A DNA stretch of 64,000 nucleotides from Eutypa lata (Eukaryota; Ascomycota; Sordariomycetes; Xylariales; Diatrypaceae): the NCBI GenBank assembly GCA_022661535.1, contig JAKULF010000008.1:2418001-2482000 (forward strand), read 5' to 3'. Position numbers and translations under genes: made by a program. The notes beneath the pieces were generated by a model. That model saw nothing but the letters and a program-made list of their open reading frames with translations, did not search any database and had not been told where the DNA came from. Positions 46,653 to 57,163 of this stretch are shown one piece after another (the first letter of the stretch is position 1; each line of letters starts with the position of its first letter).

Positions 46653-47602
46653 TTGTGTTAGATATCCGATGGAAATCTATAAACCGCTTTCCAACTGGAA
46701 GTCAACTGGAATGAAAAGAAAAGGTACATCCTATCGTTCTTTAATATAGGTGATAATATACAAGAAAGTCAATTAGAAGGTGTCAAAATCGCGACAGAGC
46801 ACGTATATACGTAAGAGGCCCACCCTACTCTGGGCGACTTTAAAACAAGGTTTTAAAGGAAAAACCATATCCATTTCTAAGAGAAAGTCTATCTTTCATT
46901 CGCGTGGTAAGAAGCGGAGAATTTCCAAACCTAAAGTTGTAAGTAATAGAACGGAACAATACGTCAGCACGACATCGGGCCCATATGTGGCGCGACGAAC
47001 CAGGGCTGGATGTAGCCATATGACCGAAAGTTTTACAGCTAAGAATATTATAAGAGCATTCTTTGGGTAAGTGAAGACTTGGGGCTCTCTTATCTGCTTC
47101 TAAACTATTGTCTTTAAAGTAATTAAGGCCGCATCGCATTTATGTCGTGCTTTAATCGTCTCTTTCTTCAAACATGCTGGGGCGAAATCTAACTTGCTGA
47201 ATAATGGTAGAGATCTTGATTCCCTGTCTTTCCGAAGAACTCGATTATCAACACTTGGCTTTTGTAAAAGGCGGGAAAGTATATGAGGAATCGGATGTAC
47301 GAAGGTAAGCTTGACTACTTGTGTATGAGAATCAAGTTCTTTAATGAGTGGGAAAAGGAGGGAAGTTCCCGGTCTACGGGATACACAAGCAGTGGTCGTG
47401 GCTCAGTTCGGTACACTAAGTGTGGCCATGTTACTTACACTTTATGTATGCCTTAGTATATTCAAGGATATTTAAGGCTCTTGTGCTCGGAAACATATTA
47501 AATCTCGATAATCGGGCGACACTACGAAGTTGTTCTCAAGCATTCGGGCATGTACGACCAATTTGATGTCTTGGTCAAGGATATCCTAACCATAGTCCTA
47601 AC
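46653..47602. other. Intergenic, no firm gene
   Basis: Between an MFS gene start and the 3' end of the STAND-like gene. A basic open frame near 46780-47070 and a possible two-exon 55-residue frame at 47204-47456 (donor GTAAGC) were considered; neither resembles a known family. Confidence 0.5.
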
Positions 47603-49882
47603 CTAAATCTTTAGGCCACCGACGGCATTCCCAAACCCTCCGCCGATCATGTTAATGGTATACAAACTACGAAAGAACCTATGCGCAACAAGGGACATCG
47701 CCCCGTCCGTTACCATCAACTTGAACACCATACAATCATCCTCTTTCTTGCTCCTTGATCTGGACCGCTGGCGCCTCACAAGCTCGTTCAGCTCCCTAAG
47801 AAGACATTCGGTATCCCTCCGCTGCTGCTTTACGCACTCAATCTTAGAGATGGAGTCAACAAGACAGAATATGACCATTTTGCACTTTCGGAGCTGCCTG
47901 ACCAGCCTTGCAAAGACATCCAGCAGCGTGTCAAAGTCCTTTTTCTTCAGCTTCTTCTCCCAGTTGCGCTCTAAGGGATCTCGAGCGTAGACTGCCGCCG
48001 CCTCCTTCCACGAGAGCAATTGCCCAATCATGTGACATAACAGATCTGCTGCGCTTGCTTGCCCATTGCGGGCATGGGCACCACAAAAGTAGCTAAGAAC
48101 GACGATGCTGCGCTTGCCGGCGTATTCCTCGGCAATACGGGCACAGAGGTAGGACAGTGGAGAGAAAACGGGCGTTGGCTGAGATCTTCCATGTACCAAC
48201 AAGGCTGTAGATTGTGACTCCTCCTCCAGCCATGTTTGGTATTCTTTTCGCTGGGTAAGTGCTACAAGCTGCCGCATTCCCTTGGCATTGGGTTTGGCTT
48301 GGGTCATGCATTGTTCTAGAATATGAGTTGATTCTGAAGCTATGTAGTCGAGGTCATTGATCAAGGTTGCGGCACTGAGACCTGGGATATGTTTAGCTCA
48401 CGTTAGGGCTCAACTTAGCACACAAGGATTATCGTGGCAGCTATACCTGGTGGCGGCTCTAATGTAGAACCACGGCGACGTAGCTTTGTACTTCGGTCAA
48501 CTTTGTCGAGTGAAATCCCTGCGACGCTCGCAAGATACGTCAGAACAAAAACTCCGAACAAGTTAACGCACTGAGCTTACCATTGTCTGATCTCATGTAA
48601 TTGTTTCTACTCAGATACATCTGTTCCAAAAGGAAGCGAAAAATGTGGCTGACATACACATCCGTACTCGTGTTGGATGGTTCGATTGGGTATGCCTTGA
48701 GCCTATTCTTGGCAGCGATATCCACAGAAAGTAGCCTGTCCTTCATGATCTCGACCTCGGAGTCGACGGTATCCCGTTGATGCCCTTTATACCGATATGT
48801 CAGGTAGGAGCTAGTAGTCGATCACTACGCGGTGTGACAGACCTTTAAGCTTTTTGTTCCCGCAATTTAAAAGTACGGTCAACAGCTTAGCAAGTGCCTC
48901 GAATATGCCGATCGTATCTTCGACCATAGCCCCGCCTGGCAACGGACCTTTCTTGATGGCCATTAGATAGTCTTCTAAATCAGCCTTGAAAGTGCATAGA
49001 GCTGCCCTCATAGCCTTAACAACGGTATCGTGTACCTTTTCCCCATCTGATGTAGCCTTCCTACTGTCAGCAAGGTAGATCCAGTAGGGTGAGGTATGAG
49101 AAAGGCTGTACATACGGATAATAGTAGGCTTATAGCAGCTGCCAAAACGAGTCAGTATCAACCCTGCAGTCGTAAAAGTACATTACGAACCGCATAATGC
49201 CGATCGATGGTGATCTGATGATAAGGCCATCAACCACGGTGAGAAGGAGGCCATGCTATCCTTTATATCCCGGAGATCGGCCCAAAGCGATTGCTTCTGG
49301 TACCCTATGCTATAATCATTTATCGCCCTATTTAATTCATCTTCAAGCCCTTGACGGGCCTCCTTCCATGGCAATGGAACCTCCTCAGCGTCTTCATCCG
49401 TATCCACGCTCTCTGATTTCCGCCGGCGTCGAGATTGAAACTTGGATGCCGAGTTATCGAGAGCTTTAAGCGTGGGTAATGTCTGGCGCCACTGGTGATC
49501 ACTATGCCTAGGTGTTAGTGCGTGCACCTTAAGTGGGTGATCAAACAACCTACATCCGCTCCCTGTGCCGTGCATCATCAGCGGCCGATGTAAAATCCCC
49601 TGCTGCTTTGCTCCAGACTACGTCTGGAGGTATATCTAGACCGGATCGAGTCCGCGTCCAGGTGGCAGGCAGATTATCTGGCCACGGAGGAGGGATATGA
49701 CCATAGGTATTGCCATTACTGCTGTAGTTGTTATTTATTTCGATATTCCAACGTCGTTGAGACTCATCAATATTCATGCCCACAGACTCGGCTCCCGGGG
49801 CGATGTTGTTTTGTTGTCGCCGGATTTTATTATCCCCCACATTGGCCGCCCTGCCAAAATTGCTAATACTTGGTCTCTCCAT
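47603..49882 (-). CDS. STAND-like NTPase-domain protein with N-terminal amyloid-type motif
   Basis: Six exons can be joined: 49882-49554, 49507-49191, 49163-48843, 48784-48581, 48518-48447 and 48381-47603, giving 673 residues. Residues 8-26 read NFGRAANVGDNKIRRQQNN, an Asn/Gly/Gln motif matching the C-terminus encoded by the adjacent divergent hydrolase gene. An Asn-rich linker follows, then a helical region (about 110-400) like those preceding NTPase domains in fungal STAND proteins. The C-terminal third resembles a NACHT-type core: LLVHGRSQPTPVFSPLSYLC, VVLSYFCGAH and a Walker B-like VIFCLVDSISKIE. The GxxxxGK[ST] of a true Walker A is absent, so nucleotide binding is doubtful. The protein stops soon after the domain and lacks WD40, ankyrin or TPR repeats. 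I infer a receptor-like partner of the hydrolase. Exon 3 may contain one more unrecognised intron near 49080. Confidence 0.7.
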
Positions 49883-50523
49883 AACTAGAGGCGTAATGCG
49901 TGAAGTAGCTAAGTAATGGGTTGACTGAAAGGTTTAACAGGCATAAGGATTAGTTGATACCACTAGTCACAACGTACCTGGGGATTTCTTCAGCGGAAGT
50001 TTGTGCGAGACATCCTAATTTTAGACTACTACGTCCCAATAACCTCAGTGTAGTGTCTTATTGGTCAATCTATAATCTGCGTAATTTATGTGTGAACGTG
50101 AGGCTGCAGGCTGGGACAGTATGGACACAGTACTGATGGCAAAGCTCTCGCGCCAGGGGCGCAGCCGAGGCAGCCACAAAATCTCGATAGAGTCATACTG
50201 GAATCACATTAGCTGAACGGTGCAGAAACTTATGCACGTCAGCAATAGTCAGAGAACAGGCTGCAATAAGGGTTGCATGCTCCATAAGGTACATCCATTG
50301 GTCGTGGTAGACAATCTTACTGCGGACGGAATTGTCTTATGGGCGAAGATGATGGTGCTACCATTTTCAGGAGTACCTTTACCGCAGCCGCTTCCTATTG
50401 CCTTGATATATGTCCTCGGAGAGGGTGATCATCTCAATTCCTATCATGTCACGCTTTTTTAATTCTCTCCCCATTAGATCTAATCAAGATAAATCGATAT
50501 CGCTTCTCGGAAACGCTGTAACG
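49883..50523. promoter_or_regulatory. Shared upstream region of the divergent STAND-like / hydrolase pair
   Basis: 642 bp separate the two start codons, so both promoters lie here, consistent with co-regulation of a receptor/effector pair. No specific element was recognised. Confidence 0.5.
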
Positions 50524-51723
50524 ATGGGAAACCATGGATTGAACCTAGTCGCCCCGGGTAAAGACCCCAAGGTCGAGTAAGCATATCCGCCGTAAGCACT
50601 GCCTTGTGTGTACATATCCTAATAGCCTCTACAAAAGCATTGTATTCTTGCACGGACTCCGTGGCGATATGGAAAAGACGTGGACCAAAGACGGTGTCCT
50701 TTGGCCTGCCAACCTGCTCTCAAGTGATGTACCCGAGGCAAGGATCTTCCTTTTTGGGTATGATAGTGCCATAGTTCATCGGAACCCAGCCGATATTGTC
50801 AAGACGGAGATCCATAGTGACGCCCAAGATCTTTGCGCAAAGCTGGTTTCCGAGCGATCAAAAAATGGCATCGTAAGCAGTCCTATCTTATGAGATGTCG
50901 TACTAGCTTCTAATATTGGGGTCGTTCTAGGAAGACCGACCGATCATCTTCGTCGCTCATAGTCTGGGTGGCCTCGTCTGCGCGCAGCTTTTCGTCCATG
51001 GAGAGATGAGCGGTGATGATGCCGCAGTTCGGTCCATCGTCAAAAGCACGCGTGGCATGATCTTCCTTGGCACCCCCTTTGGGGGATCGAAGCCCGCCGC
51101 AACGGCCGAGAACATTCGACGAATACTCCAGCTGTTTGGTGTAGACAGCCAGGAACAGACTTTGAAGCTTCTCGGCGTGGATTCGGAGAGCGCGAGCGAG
51201 CTGAGGAGATCGTTTTCTAATCTTTTGATTAAGAGAAGGATGTCTAGAGATCCAGCGGACAAGATCGAATCAATCTTCTTTTACGAAAGGCAACCAACAA
51301 AGATAGGCTTCAGATATATTCAGGTATGCCTCCCCGCTTATGACTCTCTTAATCTATATATCAAGGGGGTAATTCTAAGTCGGCATACCATAGATTGTCG
51401 AGAATGATGCGGCACAGCTTCCTGGCTGTGGAGACGCCATCCCCGTTAATGCGGATCATCGCGACATCTGCAAGTTCAAGACGGATAATGACGACACTTA
51501 CGTGGCCATTGTTGGGAGAATCCGGGCTTCATTGCAAAGTTTGATGAAACTTCAGACGACGATGTAGGTGTGCTTTCTATCTATGTTGCCCATTTTCGAT
51601 TTGCTAAAATTCATCTTTGCACTCTAGGGCGAGACGGGAAGTAAGACTTGGGTTACTAATAATGGTAAGGCTATCAATGTGGCCGGGAGGATGAGGATTG
51701 AGACACAGAACAATGCGATCTAA
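50524..51723 (+). CDS. SesB-type alpha/beta hydrolase with C-terminal amyloid-type motif
   Basis: Exons 50524-50576, 50626-50872, 50931-51323 and 51394-51563 are well supported. They encode GLNLVAPGKDPKVDLYKSIV, the block FLHGLRGDMEKTW, the nucleophile elbow FVAHSLGGLVC, FLGTPFGG and the catalytic His in NADHRDICKF. This is the lipase-like domain of fungal SesB proteins and of many STAND receptors. The last exon is ambiguous. With acceptor at 51641 the protein has 314 residues and ends with NNGKAINVAGRMRIETQNN plus AI, matching the N-terminus of the divergent STAND-like protein. With the first acceptor after the branch site (TCTAG at 51627) the frame shifts and stops at 51694 without the motif. 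Retention of the intron stops at once. In known systems such an effector is nucleated by its receptor's amyloid motif and kills the cell. Confidence 0.8.
51652..51714 (+). other. Coding segment of the C-terminal amyloid-type motif
   Basis: Encodes a 21-residue segment starting VT and ending QNN. Aligned without gaps to residues 6-26 of the neighbouring STAND-like protein, it keeps N-x-G-[RK]-A-x-N-V and the terminal Q-N-N. The DNA of the two segments is much less alike than the protein pattern, which argues for selection on the peptide. Confidence 0.65.
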
Positions 51724-52361
51724 TAACACCGCCTAGGGCGTGTCGGTAGTTCGGGTCGTCTATAAACCCATCAATTAGTTATCCTTTAATTTCCACCTAT
51801 ATTCTAGGTAGCTATATAGTTTCGGTGTGTCCGTTAATTCGAGTCGTGTTTTAGCCACAGCCTCTTAACCTCTATCCATATCATTTGTAGCACCAACCAT
51901 GCACCAGGAGACATTCATTGGTTAGAATTTAATATATCAAGTTGACTGCAACCGAGCTGAAAAATGGCATGATTACAGACCGAATTTCAGAAGACTATGC
52001 TGCAGAGGAACACTGTGCGAATGCATAGCACCCAACTCTGGCCTGGAGTCGCCCCGACTGCAAATAGAAACTGGATTTTGTAGCATATTGCTATCATCCA
52101 CTATCTATGACCAACCAGAGGCCTTGTCTGGACACCCTCCTAGAGGGTTCACCGAGAACCTGCAGGCTGTGCTGACAGCTGAAAGTCGGCAGGCTCTCTT
52201 TTTACGATGGAAGAGGCTCTGTCTTATGTACTTACGAGGATTTGGACCTTACAGACAATCACTGTTTCTTTCGCCCTTTTTCTATCTTGCCAAATACAAA
52301 GGAGTCTTGGAACTACACACTCTCTCTCTCAACTGATTGAGATAGGCAAGAAGGTGATCAT
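51724..52361. other. Intergenic, no firm gene
   Basis: Between the hydrolase stop and the first plausible start of the AAA gene. Short frames only. Confidence 0.55.
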
Positions 52362-52668
52362 GGCCACCCTCCAGGAGTCCACACCTGTGAGCTGCAATGA
52401 CCAAGACTCGATTGTCGGCATGCAATCCTACAAGGATTCGGCCGGGTCTCCAATGATGCTAGCCTAAGACCAATCAAACTCTTTGCAATCAAGCGATGAT
52501 CCTACAGTCCAAGTTAACCTGACCGATGAATCCGAACATAAGAGCCAAGAGGTTGAGAATGAAGAAACTACAAGTAACGGCGGAAAGATAACCGGAAATG
52601 CAAAGAATATTAATGACAGCGTCAGCGATAATGAGGCAGAATATCCCTCCCAACTAGTCAAAGAGGCT

Positions 52669-55600
52669 ATGGGGGCACGTCATATCTTTGTCAGAACCAC
52701 CCTAGCGCAACGGCGAGCAAAAGCGGACCGCAGGTTATTGCAATCTAAGGCATATGCGGAGCTAATCGAGGACAGACTAATGGATTTGGAACATGAAGTA
52801 CGCAAGCTCTCTAGAAAACCGCTAGAGAAGGAAGAGCTAGAGAAGGAAGAGGTAGATGCGGGAGATGATGTCCCCACGATTTTGGGCGTGGTGACCTTGG
52901 CCTGGAGTGACTTTAACCCTTGGATCGAGGTCAATATTAAGGAGATTAAGGGGGAATGGAAACATAGCATGGAGCTCAACCAGGAGCCCAAGTGTATCAT
53001 CGAGATACTGAAGGATGAGCCCCGGTTCGGGTCCATCCGAGCGGGCCATAGCAAGGCTGATCCATCCAACCAGCCAGTAGCTCGCGGGATGAATGACGGC
53101 ACGGCTGCTTCTGTGCTTCAGACCCAGGATGCCTCATTTGAGCCTTATCTCATCAGGATCCGATCCAAACTTCTTCTCAAAATCCTTAAGGAGATTACAG
53201 ATTGCGATACAACTGTTGGGCCGTTTGGCCATCGACTTTTGCTGCTTCGTCCATTCAAACTCTTAATCTACTTTGAGGGAGTTATACGACAGAAGCTTCG
53301 CGAAGTGGAGAAAATACACTCCCGTGATGATGAAGGTATGGAAACCTCTAGATCCGAGATTCCGTCCATCGACTAACAAAATCGCGTCGACAGAAGCGAG
53401 TATAAACCAGGACAATCTTCAGAGGTCCAACCAAAGTCCACGTCCGAAGAAACAGGCGGGATTTGAAAGCTCATTTCCAACCAAGGAGACAGAATCCCCA
53501 GAAGCCATGAAGCAGCTTCGATTACTTTGTGACACAATGGACCAATACCTTGGGCGGCAGATGCGCCTGAAGCATGACTTAAATCCCACGGTAACCAAGG
53601 TAACCTTCAACGACTTGTGGTACATATTCAAGCCAGGATACGAAGTCCGTACTCCAGGAGAATCCCAAATCCAACTGTGAGTTTCTACGCCCATTCTTTT
53701 TATAGACATATCAAAGAAATTAACGTAGAATTTCAGATATCGAGTTGTGAAAGTCACTGGCGGCCGTATGACACGGCCGAAGAAGGATGCTGAGGAGCTT
53801 GACGCATCACAGAAGTTGAAAGAAGAAGGCTATTCGGGAGGCTCCTTCATCATTGAATGTTTCTATTTCCACTTTGACGGGACTAGATTTGGGCCGGTTA
53901 ACGCCACCTTCCAGATTCGCAAGTTCGAGGGAGAAAGAGGCGTCAAGTCGCTACCCATCGTCCCGCTCGTTTGCTACGCAAACGCGGGAAATATTAGTAA
54001 AAAGTTAGAGGAGAGAGGTGATAAGTTTGCCAAATTATCGAACCCAAAGGCGACGGCTCATCGCAAGTACAAGGGTTGACCCTAGACAAGAACCAAGAGC
54101 AGGTGAGAACCCCCAGATATCCGCTATTCTTTCTCTCACACAGGCTATTACGTTTAGGTCGATTCCGAGGTCATCATCGACTTCGAGCTTGCCTTCATTC
54201 AGAATACTGAAAACAAGCCAGTACTGGGATTTGAAGGCCGTCTGGTGACAGATGACTTAGCAGGCGAGATTCAGTGGTCAGGGATCAGTGCCGCCTGCAG
54301 CAACCCAGGATGTTGCGGCAACGATATCACATTTGAAGACTATCAAGTAGATGAGCATGAGCGTCGCGCCTTTAACTACAAGGGACTGGTAGATACAAGT
54401 ATAGAAGATGCAAGGGAGCTTAAACCGGAGCATAAGGTCCTCTTGCCTCCACTGGTCTACGGCTTCGTCCTGAGAACCAGAAGGTGGGCGACATTTGACA
54501 TCGACCTGCTCGGAGATCCAGAGTACGGGGATGGGTGGAAACATCTCGTCATTGACGACCCCATCAAGAACACAGTGCTCGCACTGGTCAAGAACCACGA
54601 GCGTACTGTTGGTTCCCAGGCGCGAATCGAGGAAGCTATGGCATCAGTCGACTTGGTCCAAGGAAAGGGGAGGGGCCTAATCCTCCTCCTGCACGGCGAG
54701 CCAGGTGTTGGCAAGACAAGTACAGCCGAGTGCGTTGCCGCTCAGACAAAACGTCCGTTGTTCCCCATCACCTGTGGGGATATTGGTGACAGGGCCGAGA
54801 CGGTGGAGGCGAACTTGGAGAAAAGCTTCCAACTGGCTCACAAGTGGGGGTGTGTGTTGTTGCTCGATGAAGCCGAGTAAGTAGTGTAGTACTGCCTTTG
54901 CTACATTCCTGGCTAACAGTATCGCAGTATCTTCCTCAGCGAACGCACCCAAGACGACATTCAACGGAATGCAATAGTCTCAGGTAATTCAATTCCTTGT
55001 TAGTCCAGTTTTCGTACCAGTATTAACCACAGCTTCATAGTGTTCTTAAGGACTTTAGAATATTATAGTGTACGTCTGACCAACTCCTAGAAGAGTCGTA
55101 AATGTCAGCTTATACTTACAAACCCACTAGGGCATCCTCTTTCTTACGACAAACAGGGTAGGGCAAATAGACCGAGCATTCAAGTCTCGCATTCACCTCA
55201 GCCTACTCTACAAGAAGTTAAACAGAGACCGCACCATCAAGATATGGGAAAACAACATCATACGGGTGGATTCCGAGGTGACCAGTGACGGGAGACGCAT
55301 TCAATGCAGGCGCACTGATATCATCGACTTTGCCAAGAAACATTATGACGAGCTGGAGGCCTCGGACGACCTCATAGTCTGGAACGGGAGGTATGATAAT
55401 CTTTCATGTCTTTCACAGCCACAAGGTGAGATGTATTAAAATAGAGCAGGCAAATCCGAAATGCATTCCAAACGGCCATCGCCATCGCCGCCTATGAACA
55501 AGCCAGATCCATAGAAGGCACAGAGCAGGATTCAAAGCCGGCAAGCTCAGACAAGTGCGATGTCATCCTCGGGTCCGCAGAGTTCGAACAGGTGGCTAAG

Positions 55601-55831
55601 AGCGCCATCGAGTTTGACAAATATCTAAAGAGCGTCAGCCAAATGACCGACGTCGTCTTGGCCAAGACCTCCGGCCACAGAGATGATGAGTATGTAGAAG
55701 AGAAAGAAATGCATAGAAGAGATAGGAAGAGAAGAAAGAAGAAGGGGAACCGACGGGAAAGTTCCTCAGAGGAGTCCTCCTCGTCTAGCTCGGAACCAGA
55801 CGAGAAGCAAAGGAAGAAAAGGAGAAAGTAA
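52669..55831 (+). CDS. Fungal AAA ATPase with DUF7025-like region, frameshifted
   Basis: Exons: start-53335, 53394-53676, 53737-54102, 54158-54876, 54928-54983, 55041-55069 (29 nt), 55131-55390 and 55450-55831. The N-terminal coiled-coil (RRAKADRRLLQSKAYAELI) leads to a DUF7025-like region around FNDLWYIFKPGYEV. The AAA domain follows: GSQARIEEAMASVDLVQGKG, Walker A GEPGVGKTST, Walker B LLLDEADIFLSER (split by an intron) and the arginine-finger region FLTTNRVGQIDRAFKSRIH, then a lid with WNGRQIRNAFQTAI. A Lys/Arg tail with a Ser/Glu block ends the protein. Exon 3 does not keep frame: TGA at 54077-54079 interrupts HRKYKG, while GLTLDKNQEQ continues one frame over, as if one base were missing after the GGG at 54073-54075. 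The start is also unclear: the frame is open from 52468, and a possible earlier exon at 52362 ends in TAA. It is a pseudogene or holds a sequence error. Confidence 0.7.
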
Positions 55832-56783
55832 GGCAACTCATGTATCTTTCACTTGATGAGGGTGCAACTTCCTCTCTTTGCACCTTTTATTCCCTTTGAG
55901 TCAAGCGGGTAAAGTAATATATGGTTGTGTGGCGATGTATTCTGACAGAAGGTGCTGATCTCGTGTCGGGCTCTAGAGAAAGATAATATCTCCGCTACAC
56001 TATATATAGAGCTTTCGTTGATAGTATTAACTACACTACTTTCGTTAATATTTCTTTATATATCCCCAGTTATTCTGATTATCTTCATACCCAGGAGCCG
56101 GTGGCGGAGGACCACCATGATGATGATTCTTAGGTAACCTAAGTGTGGCGTGCCTCGTTGAAATTGGCATCAAATACGTGCTGTGGCTCCTGCACGAGAT
56201 CCTAACTTTAAGTTAGTGCAGCTGGTACAGTCAGAACAGGACAGTTTATCCTCCCACGCCGACAGTAGCTTTAGCGGGCTGCGGATCCGGTGCTCGTTCT
56301 TGCCCTGACGTTCTCGCTCTTGTCCTCCGCACACGTCCGCTGCTACTGCTGCTCACACTCAACAGGCTCTACGTGTGCGCTACCGCTACCCCTTGTCGTC
56401 CCCAGCTTCTGGTCCATATTCACAAGCGTGTCGCTGTGCTCCGTGCTCATGACACTTGCCAGCCTTTTGACGCGAGGGCGCACCTTTGTAAAGTTTAGAA
56501 CAAATAATAGAGATAATTACTGCATGTTGCTACAGACGATTGATACGCTACTACGATCATTTCGAAATGCGCATTTGGAGCGTTAAGAGAATGGATTGAA
56601 GTTAGTGTTGATAACGAAAGACCTCCGAGCCTTTGCCCCTGATGCTATCTCTTATTTCCCACAAATAGCAGTCTGTAATAGAAATTCACATATGCCCTTA
56701 GCCGTGCTTATTATAATTCAACCTGCCATTGCGCCCCAGTGATGTATACTCCTATCATCCTAACACCCCGGTTGAGGTAAAGA
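55832..56783. other. Intergenic, AT-rich
   Basis: Contains a strongly AT-rich stretch around 55980-56080, possibly degraded repeat DNA. No gene seen. Confidence 0.5.
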
Positions 56784-57163
56784 CTAGTACAAGCCAACAG
56801 CAATGTCTCCCTTGACTCGAGCAGTAAGATGCACCTCAGCCTCGACGTCTATCTTGATACCAAGAAGAAGAGATGGGTTTTTCATGACACCATTGTCATC
56901 AACCGCACCCTTGAGAAGTTGGCCTGGGGAAGACATCGTTAGCAGAAGAACACGAAAGGGGGTTTCGGTTTAAATACCGGGAGGTTGAGTCAAGGCGGAG
57001 TTGATGGGCAGGAGAGACTGGTTTGTGCTCAAGTCCTTGCGGCCGCCACGAGCTTGATCGTCGGTATCACTGTAGCGGGTTTTCGCTGTAGGACCGGTAC
57101 TACGAGGAGTTAGAATTGCGATATGTGACTCGAGTGAAGCACCTACCCGATGGGTGAAGACAT
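56784..57163 (-). CDS. Small conserved-looking protein of 92 residues (unknown)
   Basis: Three short exons, 57163-57147 (17 nt), 57099-56978 and 56923-56784, splice in frame through GTAGGT/CGTAG and GTATTT/CCCCAG to give 92 residues. It starts MSSPIGTGPTAKTRYSDTDD, continues with a polar stretch ending ALTQPPG, then QLLKGAVDDNGVMKNPSLLL and ends in an alternating hydrophobic segment (IKIDVEAEVHLTARVKGDIA). The sequence has the regular composition of a real protein, and both introns have good borders. No membrane segment or signal peptide is present. The family is not recognised by me; it looks like the many short soluble proteins of filamentous fungi. No single exon is long enough to stand out on its own. 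Confidence 0.65.

Noticed and set aside
46780..47070. Basic open frame of 96 codons
   Set aside because: Lys/Arg/Ser-rich composition with no recognisable motif, in a region otherwise without coding signals.
47204..47456. Possible two-exon gene of 55 residues starting MVEILIPCLSEELDYQHLAF
   Set aside because: The donor is good and frame is kept, but the second exon is short and featureless and no homology is evident. Kept only as a note.
51641..51669. Apparent mini-intron GTAAGA..TACTAAT..TAAG inside the motif-coding segment
   Set aside because: Under 35 nt is too short for a fungal intron, and removing it would delete the motif that matches the neighbouring gene.
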